A stretch of DNA of 13,103 nucleotides from an uncultured Rothia sp. Its GTDB lineage: Bacteria > Actinomycetota > Actinomycetes > Actinomycetales > Micrococcaceae. Both the position numbers and the translations under genes were made by a program. The notes beneath the pieces were generated by a model, which worked only from the letters and a program-made list of their open reading frames with translations, made no database searches and was not told the origin of the DNA. Of the stretch, positions 1-4,751 are shown piece by piece. Numbering within the stretch: the stretch's first letter is position 1; each line of letters starts with the position of its first letter. Location: contig NZ_CALJRY010000145.1 in assembly GCF_937976295.1 (NCBI RefSeq), positions 1 to 13,103 of the forward strand. The letters are read 5' to 3'.

Positions 1-2
1 CG

Positions 3-1046
3 GTTCCTGTACCGACCCCCGCCACGGTTACCCCTGCGGTGCCCAAGCCTGCTGCGCCGAAACCTGTTGCGCCCAAGCCCACCGCCTCCAAGCCCACTGC
101 ACCCAAGCCCGCAGTGCCGACTCCCGGTGCACCCTCCCCCGGTATGTTCCGCAAGTCCACGCTGACCTACCGTCCGCCGCGCATCGAAGAGTACCTGGAG
201 GGTCTGCGTGCCCGCCAGCAGGCAGCCGAAGAAGCCGCGGAAGCCGCGCAGTCGGTAGCGGCTACCGAGCAGGCACCTGTTGACGAGTTGCCCGTGCTCA
301 GCCAGTCGTTGCCGAGCGCGACCGCAGTCAAGCCGACCGCTCCAAAGCCTGCCGCGCCGAAACCCGGTGCACCGATGCCTGCCGCGTCCACCCCGAGCGC
401 GCCCGCAGCAGAACCGGTAGCCGCCGCACCTCGCGCCATTACCGCCGAGGACCGCGAACGCAGCTACCGCCTGCGCCCGAGCCTGCGCGCCCGCCTCGAA
501 CGCGAAAACATCAGCGAAGAACTCGTGCTCACCATTCTGCGCGAAGGCGACGCGGAACGCATCAACGACTGGACCATTCGCTTCACGCACGACGACTACC
601 GCGTTGACGTGAACACCGCCTCCGCGGAAGTCATCACCGTCATTGACGAATACGACGCCGACTACAACGAAGCGGCACAGGCCTCCCTGGCTCAGGGCGA
701 ATACACCTCGCTCAACGCCCTGGAACTCGAATTCAGCGAGCGCGCCCGCACCTTCTTGAAGAAGAACCCGCCGTTCGTTTTCGATCTGATGCTTCAGGCG
801 CTGAGCAGCCCCGAGAGCGTGCGTATGGCTGAAGGTTGGACCCGCATCTACGCGGCGCAGGGTCTGGAGATCGCAATCTCGCCCGATGAGCGGACCGTTC
901 AGGCGCTGGCGAAGACCCCGGATTTCCATGTTTTGCACGCGGAGAACCTGCGCAAGGCGCAGTTGGAAGAGCTCAGTAATACCCTGGCGAAGCAGGCAGA
1001 AAATAAGGTAGCCCCGGCAGAAAACACCACCGAGGAGGAGAAATAA
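3..1046 (+). CDS. Unknown protein with Pro/Lys-Ala repeats and two DUF4258-like modules (5' end cut off)
   Basis: The frame is open to the window edge, so the true start lies upstream. A GTG at 39 sits inside the KPxAP repeats and has no ribosome site, so it is not a convincing start. Two Lys-Pro-Ala linker stretches (about 3-150 and 330-440) flank a helical Ala/Glu-rich piece (about 175-290). The C-terminal half holds two copies of a ~60-residue module, at about 465-653 and 726-920. Each has a helix with Arg/Lys, a second helix (consensus like 'sEelv..iL..') and then strands ending in 'yRVDVN...VITVID'. This order matches what I know of DUF4258/BrnT-like small domains. Similarity is by eye and the second copy is weak. 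No catalytic residues, signal peptide or membrane segment are visible in the part present. It overlaps the next gene by one base (TAATG), so the two are co-translated. Function unknown; the reading frame itself is secure. Confidence 0.85.
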   Translation, partial: VPVPTPATVTPAVPKPAAPKPVAPKPTASKPTAPKPAVPTPGAPSPGMFRKSTLTYRPPRIEEYLEGLRARQQAAEEAAEAAQSVAATEQAPVDELPVLSQSLPSATAVKPTAPKPAAPKPGAPMPAASTPSAPAAEPVAAAPRAITAEDRERSYRLRPSLRARLERENISEELVLTILREGDAERINDWTIRFTHDDYRVDVNTASAEVITVIDEYDADYNEAAQASLAQGEYTSLNALELEFSERARTFLKKNPPFVFDLMLQALSSPESVRMAEGWTRIYAAQGLEIAISPDERTVQALAKTPDFHVLHAENLRKAQLEELSNTLAKQAENKVAPAENTTEEEK

Positions 1047-1048
1047 TG
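1032..1048 (+). promoter_or_regulatory. Strong ribosome site and TAATG stop-start overlap
   Basis: A GAGGAGGAG run at 1032-1040 precedes the ATG at 1046 by 5 nt. It lies inside the last codons of the upstream gene, and the A of the upstream TAA is the A of the ATG. This fixes the start of the second gene and indicates translational coupling. Confidence 0.8.
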
Positions 1049-2299
1049 TCCGCTAAGCAGATTACCGTTCCTCTTGAGGTGTACGTTCGCCTGCAGGAGC
1101 TTGCCTCCCTCGCCGCCTATAGCTACCGCGATGAGCAGGGCTCCGAAGAGAGCACAGCTCACGATAAGCCGTGGGATTTGCTTTCCAAGGACGGCGCCTC
1201 CCTGCTCGATGAGAACGGCGCGCTCAAGCCCGAAGCGGCAGAGCTCTACTTCACCCTCCTACCGCTCATTGCCCAGGAATTCGTGGAGCAGCAGCAGGCA
1301 CTCGTGGACGCATACCGTCAGGCGCCCAAGCCCGCCGCCGCACGCGCCAAAATCCGCCCCTCCAACCAGCGCCTCATTCCGCTGACCGAGGTGCCGCTGG
1401 AGAACCAGCGTATTGCCGCGCGCATCGAGAAGGAATTCTACGGTGACGTGCCGCCGCGCCGCCGCATCTACGGTGTGCTCCCCGGCGTGATGGATTACAT
1501 GATGCGCCACGGGCTCACCTACGAGCTGCTTCTGGACATCATCGAATCCCCCGCAAGCACGGTGGTTCAAGAAAGCGCGCAAGAGAACCGCTACGGCCGC
1601 GAAGTCACCCTCTACACGCACGAAGAGGAAGGCTACCAGGTGGTGCTCAACCCCCTGACCGCCGAAGTGCTCGCGCTACGCCCGCTGCAGGCTCTCGCCG
1701 GAGGCTACCAGCTCTCCCCCGAGGCTCAGGCACAGCTCAAGTCGCTCGGACTGACCGGCGAGTACATCGCCCGCATCCTCGATGAGGCCGAGGACCGCCG
1801 CCCGATTCCCGGCAGTAGCCGCACCGTGTACTCGCTCAACGGCTACCAGGTGGAGTTCTCGCACTCCGACCAGCAGGTGATTCGTATTAGTCGCGGCACC
1901 GCGCCCAGCCGTAACCCCTTCGAGTCGCAGCCGAGGATGAGCGGCACGAAGAGGCAGCGCGGCCGTAAGATCCCGCACGATGTGGACGCGTTCGTGCAGC
2001 TGTTGCAGGAGCACGGCTTCACCATCACCATGGGCGGTAAGCACTACGATATTCGCCACGAGAAGCTGGCTCCGGGTCAGAAGGCGGTCACCTCCGTGAC
2101 CCCCTCGGATTCGCAGCGCTGGCACCTGAACTCGGCACGCCAGATCCGCAATACTTTCGGTATCGACCTGCGCTACGCCGATCCGCGTGATAGCGTGCGC
2201 GGTATTGTGCGCGGCCCCGGAGGAAGCGTCCAGAATGCCGATAACCACAGCGCAGAAAAGCAGGACGCCGAGAAGACTGCAGAGAAGGAATCAGAGTAG
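1046..2299 (+). CDS. Unknown protein with two DUF4258-like modules and a C-terminal HicA-like domain
   Basis: 417 aa. Residues 1-110 are mostly helical and end in a short Pro/Ala/Lys linker. Two modules like those of the upstream protein follow (nt about 1460-1690 and 1707-1900): 'LTYELLLDII...GYQVVLNPLTAEVLAL' and 'LTGEYIARIL...GYQVEFSHSDQQVIRI'. A basic linker (KRQRGRK) leads to residues 312-380, which match the pattern of HicA/YcfA-type small RNA-binding domains, in particular phage and actinobacterial HicA-like proteins: a helix ending 'QEHGF', then 'GGKHYDIRH' with the conserved His at residue 333, then 'TPSDSQRWHLNSARQIRNTFGIDL'. In true HicA toxins the His after Gly is catalytic; whether it works here is unknown. 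No HicB-like antitoxin is visible. The tail (about 385-417) is charged and disordered. It is co-transcribed with the upstream gene. Gene real; domain reading moderately sure; function unknown. Confidence 0.85.
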   Translation: MSAKQITVPLEVYVRLQELASLAAYSYRDEQGSEESTAHDKPWDLLSKDGASLLDENGALKPEAAELYFTLLPLIAQEFVEQQQALVDAYRQAPKPAAARAKIRPSNQRLIPLTEVPLENQRIAARIEKEFYGDVPPRRRIYGVLPGVMDYMMRHGLTYELLLDIIESPASTVVQESAQENRYGREVTLYTHEEEGYQVVLNPLTAEVLALRPLQALAGGYQLSPEAQAQLKSLGLTGEYIARILDEAEDRRPIPGSSRTVYSLNGYQVEFSHSDQQVIRISRGTAPSRNPFESQPRMSGTKRQRGRKIPHDVDAFVQLLQEHGFTITMGGKHYDIRHEKLAPGQKAVTSVTPSDSQRWHLNSARQIRNTFGIDLRYADPRDSVRGIVRGPGGSVQNADNHSAEKQDAEKTAEKESE

Positions 2300-2340
2300 G
2301 TCTTCGTCACCGTTAAAGCGCACCCGCGCGCCGGTTCTTT

Positions 2341-2379
2341 ATACTGCCCCCAGCATGTCTTTGCATCTGGGGGCAGTAT
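2341..2379 (+). terminator. Terminator hairpin after the unknown gene pair
   Basis: A perfect 13-bp inverted repeat, ATACTGCCCCCAG (2341-2353) and CTGGGGGCAGTAT (2367-2379), surrounds a 13-nt loop that can add three more pairs (ATG/CAT). It lies 41 nt after the stop codon. The T-run is poor (TTCATT), but the stem is strong, as is common in actinobacteria. Confidence 0.75.
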
Positions 2380-2403
2380 TCATTGGCGCTGATATCCCGC
2401 ATT

Positions 2404-2437
2404 GTCAGGGCAATACGGGGTAGACTGGGGGCAATAC
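2404..2437. repeat. Direct repeats GGGCAATAC 21 bp apart, related to the terminator arm
   Basis: GGGCAATAC occurs at 2408-2416 and 2429-2437, a period of exactly 21 bp or two helical turns. The second copy extends to CTGGGGGCAATAC (2425-2437), which matches the right arm of the terminator (2367-2379) at 11 of 13 bases. It may be a binding site for a protein acting on the downstream gene, or duplicated terminator debris. Confidence 0.5.
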
Positions 2438-2540
2438 AGACATGCTATTCAGCATAAAAATTAATATGCGTTCCCGTGATATGCGTGACGGTAGGGTTAG
2501 GGATGCACCACAAAGTACGGTGAATAACAGCCCCTACCTC

Positions 2541-2573
2541 TACAATAGAAACGCATCACTACAGAAGAAGGAG
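2541..2573 (+). promoter_or_regulatory. Probable -10 box and ribosome site of the ferredoxin gene
   Basis: TACAAT at 2541-2546 is a good -10 box, with transcription expected to start near 2553. No convincing -35 is seen 16-18 nt upstream, so an activator or alternative sigma factor is possible. AAGGAG at 2568-2573 lies 5 nt before the ATG at 2579 and supports that start. Confidence 0.5.
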
Positions 2574-2578
2574 AACGC

Positions 2579-2899
2579 ATGGGCGTAACGATTAAGGTCA
2601 CTGACGAAGCAGGCGAAAACTACGACATTCAGTGGGAAGACCACCACACCCTCCTGGAAGCCCTCCAGGCTAACGGCGTGCCGGTCCTCGCAACCTGCGG
2701 CGGTAACGCATCCTGCGCTACCTGCCACGGCTTCATCGACCCCGAGCACTTCGCAGCTTCCGGTGAACGCACCGAAGCTGAGCAGGATCTGCTCGACATG
2801 GTTGACGATGTTGCTAACGAGTACTCCCGCCTGTGCTGCCAGGTCGAGTACGCCCCCGGTATGGACGGAGCAGAAATCCAAATGCAGGCGGCGATGTAA
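2579..2899 (+). CDS. [2Fe-2S] ferredoxin, adrenodoxin/putidaredoxin type
   Basis: 106 aa, the usual size for a vertebrate/bacterial-type [2Fe-2S] ferredoxin. It carries electrons in the cytoplasm, typically from a ferredoxin reductase to a cytochrome P450 or other oxygenase; neither partner is in this window. The cluster motif is C40-x5-C46-x2-C49-x37-C87. The CATCH stretch after the second Cys is typical of the adrenodoxin group. The final ligand sits in 'RLCCQ', where the family normally has one Cys before Gln, so C86 is an extra cysteine. The acidic segment from residue 63 to 81 (ERTEAEQDLLDMVDD) corresponds to the partner-binding helix of this family. The start is fixed by a good AAGGAG. 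The lipoprotein gene begins 2 nt after the stop, so the two share a transcript. Family assignment is secure; the partner is unknown. Confidence 0.92.
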   Translation: MGVTIKVTDEAGENYDIQWEDHHTLLEALQANGVPVLATCGGNASCATCHGFIDPEHFAASGERTEAEQDLLDMVDDVANEYSRLCCQVEYAPGMDGAEIQMQAAM

Positions 2900-2901
2900 T
2901 C

Positions 2902-3849
2902 ATGTTTAAATCGGCTCAGGTACTCGCATCAACCACCCTCCTCTGTTGCGTGCTCGCGCTCAGTGGATGCGGCGCGTCCCAGGCCGGTCAGGAAGCTGAA
3001 GGCACCTCGGCACAGCCGAGTGCTTCAGCTTCGGTCAAGCCCGGTACGATTCGAGTAGCCTCCGACGGGGCTACCCCTTCGGTGAGCCCGGGCTCCATTA
3101 CCGTGGTGAACTCCCCCGATGCGGAGCACCACGACTCTTCCTCTGAGCACTCCGAGTCTTCTTCCCACACCGAGACTCACGAGTCGAAGCAGAACTCTGA
3201 CTCTCATTCTTCTGAGTCCTCCCGCGAGGGTTCAGATCAGAACAAGTCAGACGACTCTGCAGATTCTCAGCAGGATTCCCAGAAGAACTCAAACTCGTCT
3301 TCGCAGTCGGGTTCCAACTCTTCGGGTAGCTCCTCGAACTCCTCCGGTTCTTCGGGCTCGTCGAATTCTTCCAATTCCTCGAACTCCTCAGAAAACTCCT
3401 CTAGCTCCTCCAGCAGCACTGTTGCTGAGGGCCCGACCCAGTGCGATCTGGATGACCTAAACATTTCGGTTGCCGTGGGAGAAGGATCCCCCGGCGCCCG
3501 AAACTACACCCTGTACTTCCAGAACTCCTCGGACTCTTCCTGCACCCTGCGCGGCTACCCTCGCGTGGTGCATGCGGGTCCTTCGGGAACCTGGGTTGGT
3601 CGTGAGGCTTCCGCCTCTGCCGAGTACATGAACTCTGCGGGCGTGACCCTTAACCCCGGCGATAGCACCACCGCGGTACTGCGTTCGGTGTATCCGGCAC
3701 GCTTCGGCGATGATTGCGGTAGCCGCCCGGTTCAGGGCTTCCTGGTGGGTCTTCCCTCAGGTTCCGGTGGCGTGATTGTTCCACTGGATACGACCGCTTG
3801 TTCCTCGTCTGTTCCGCAGCTGTCGGTGGGTCAGTTTGGTGCCCGCTAA
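2902..3849 (+). CDS. Ser/His-rich lipoprotein with a C-terminal DUF4232-like domain
   Basis: 315 aa. I start it at the ATG at 2902, not at upstream in-frame codons inside the ferredoxin gene, because this gives a clean lipoprotein signal peptide: short basic start, hydrophobic residues 7-20 and lipobox L20-S-G-C23. The protein should be lipid-anchored on the outer face of the membrane. Residues about 65-175 form a low-complexity linker, first His/Glu/Asp/Ser-rich (six His between 76 and 102), then nearly pure Ser/Asn/Gly. Residues 181-315 resemble DUF4232, an exported beta domain common in actinobacteria, with 'C181...N..S..SC214TLRGYPRV' and later 'L.PG'. Cysteines 181, 214, 272 and 300 could form two disulphides. 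There is only a weak ribosome site (GGCGG), so translation probably couples to the ferredoxin. The role of DUF4232 is not established; the Ser linker likely spans the cell wall. Confidence 0.88.
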   Translation: MFKSAQVLASTTLLCCVLALSGCGASQAGQEAEGTSAQPSASASVKPGTIRVASDGATPSVSPGSITVVNSPDAEHHDSSSEHSESSSHTETHESKQNSDSHSSESSREGSDQNKSDDSADSQQDSQKNSNSSSQSGSNSSGSSSNSSGSSGSSNSSNSSNSSENSSSSSSSTVAEGPTQCDLDDLNISVAVGEGSPGARNYTLYFQNSSDSSCTLRGYPRVVHAGPSGTWVGREASASAEYMNSAGVTLNPGDSTTAVLRSVYPARFGDDCGSRPVQGFLVGLPSGSGGVIVPLDTTACSSSVPQLSVGQFGAR

Positions 3850-3858
3850 AGCGGCGTT

Positions 3859-3886
3859 GCAGATGTGAATACGCAGATATGAATAC
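3859..3886. repeat. 14-bp tandem duplication
   Basis: GCAGATGTGAATAC (3859-3872) is followed directly by GCAGATATGAATAC (3873-3886), with one mismatch. It lies just after the lipoprotein stop and has no coding role that I can see. Confidence 0.8.
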
Positions 3887-3896
3887 TCTGGCGCCT

Positions 3897-3934
3897 CTTG
3901 TGCACATATAGTTCACTTGTGCACAAATAGTTCA
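3897..3934. repeat. 19-bp tandem duplication abutting the terminator
   Basis: CTTGTGCACATATAGTTCA (3897-3915) is followed directly by CTTGTGCACAAATAGTTCA (3916-3934), with one mismatch. Each copy holds the palindrome GTGCAC. The second copy runs into the left arm of the terminator stem, so the stem may have formed from this repeat. Confidence 0.85.
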
Positions 3935-3977
3935 AGGGCGGTTCCCCGCGATGGGGAACCGCCCTTGAACTATTTTT
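3925..3977. terminator. Bidirectional terminator, 23-bp perfect stem
   Basis: The left arm 3925-3947 and right arm 3953-3975 pair without mismatch around the loop GCGAT. The arms start AAATAG and end CTATTT, which gives a T-run on both strands. It sits between the convergent lipoprotein and nitroreductase genes and should stop transcription from both. Confidence 0.93.
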
Positions 3978-4013
3978 AAACCTAGGGTTTAGCTATACCG
4001 TATCCGCATGCCC

Positions 4014-4601
4014 TTAGAGGGAGCGGGTGATGTCCTCGTAGCTGAAGCGTGCACCGCGCGGGTACTCGGGAGCCTCGCCGTGGCCGAGGTTGACGACCAG
4101 GAAGGGGATCTCTGCGTTGTCCGCGAAGAATTCCTTCTTGATGCCGGCGAAGTCTGCGCCGGTCATGGGGCCAGCGTCCAGGCCGAGGGCACGGATTGCG
4201 GTGATGAAGTAGCCTGCCTGCAGGTGAGCGCTCAGCTCACCTGCGGGGGTGGCAAGCTCCTCGGTGGTGAAGAAGCCCTTGATGAAGTCGGCAGCGTAGG
4301 GGTTGAAGGTGTCAACGTGCTCTGCCCAGTTCGCGTCTGCGGAGAGAACCGCGGTCACCGGTGCCGCCTGGGTCTTTTCCTTGTTACCGTCTGCCATGTG
4401 TGCGACGAGGCGCTCGCGTGCCTCCGGGCTCTTGACCCAGGTGATGCGCAGGGGCTGGCTGTTGAAGGCGGTGGGGCCGTAGAAGGTCAGTTCCTGGATG
4501 CGACGCAGCTGCTCGTCAGTGACGGGCTCCTCGGTGAAGGAGGAGACGGTGCGCGGCTCGTGGAAGAGGTTGATGAGCTGTTCTTCGGTCAGGCGGGTCA
4601 T
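4014..4601 (-). CDS. Nitroreductase-family FMN oxidoreductase, RutE/malonic semialdehyde reductase-like
   Basis: 195 aa from the ATG at 4601, nearly the length of E. coli RutE (196). This start is chosen because AAAGGAG lies 7 nt upstream; an in-frame TTG 33 nt earlier has no such site. Matches to RutE recalled from memory include 'RTVSSF' near residue 17, 'GPTAFNSQPLR' at 42-52, 'GNKEKTQAAPVTAV', and 'ALGLDAGPMTGAD' in the C-terminal half, followed by the short Tyr/Arg-rich end. The family uses FMN and NAD(P)H. RutE reduces malonic semialdehyde in pyrimidine breakdown, but close relatives reduce quinones, nitro compounds or other aldehydes. No other rut gene is nearby, and the promoter looks like that of a stress-inducible gene, so a detoxification role is equally likely. 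It is a single-gene unit, convergent with the lipoprotein gene. Confidence 0.9.
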   Translation of the reverse strand: MTRLTEEQLINLFHEPRTVSSFTEEPVTDEQLRRIQELTFYGPTAFNSQPLRITWVKSPEARERLVAHMADGNKEKTQAAPVTAVLSADANWAEHVDTFNPYAADFIKGFFTTEELATPAGELSAHLQAGYFITAIRALGLDAGPMTGADFAGIKKEFFADNAEIPFLVVNLGHGEAPEYPRGARFSYEDITRSL

Positions 4602-4634
4602 GGTGAGGCTCCTTTGGGTTGTTCTCTCAGTCAA

Positions 4635-4657
4635 TTACTTTACAAGTAAAATATTAC
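4635..4657. promoter_or_regulatory. TTAC/GTAA operator overlapping the start of transcription
   Basis: TTACTTTACAAGTAA (4635-4649) is a perfect inverted repeat with 6-bp arms, placed over the expected transcription start. It overlaps a second palindrome, GTAA-N4-TTAC (4646-4657), which covers the -10 box. Repeated TTAC/GTAA half-sites are reminiscent of operators for redox-sensing HxlR/DUF24-type repressors that control nitroreductases and quinone reductases. The regulator is not in this window, so that link is inference. Confidence 0.6.
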
Positions 4658-4680
4658 ATGCTCTGTAGAAGCTTTGTCAA
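4651..4680 (-). promoter_or_regulatory. Promoter of the nitroreductase gene
   Basis: Read on the minus strand, a perfect TTGACA -35 (4675-4680) and a TAATAT -10 (4651-4656) are separated by 18 nt. Transcription should start near 4644, leaving a leader of about 43 nt that carries the AAAGGAG site. Confidence 0.75.
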
Positions 4681-4736
4681 GCACATCTTCCTCCCCAATC
4701 CCCAATAATTCAAGAGACGCACACCATAAACCTCGC

Positions 4737-4751
4737 CATAATAGATACATG
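4737..4751 (+). promoter_or_regulatory. -10 box placed for a leaderless lhr transcript
   Basis: CATAAT (4737-4742, five of six consensus bases) ends exactly 6 nt before the ATG at 4749, so transcription would start at or next to the A of the start codon. There is no purine-rich ribosome site upstream and no clear -35. Leaderless genes are frequent in actinobacteria. Confidence 0.45.

Noticed and set aside
2833..2901. A longer start for the lipoprotein, within the ferredoxin gene
   Set aside because: It would bury the signal peptide behind 23 residues read from ferredoxin codons; the ATG at 2902 places the lipobox correctly.
3978..3990. AAACCTAGGGTTT as an operator or attachment site
   Set aside because: It has only 5-bp arms next to a terminator, no integrase or duplicate copy exists in the window, and the match is easily due to chance.
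4008..4649. A 213-codon + strand frame over the nitroreductase gene
   Set aside because: It is the mirror of a well-matched nitroreductase gene, has no ribosome site and reads as low-complexity Gly/Val/Leu.
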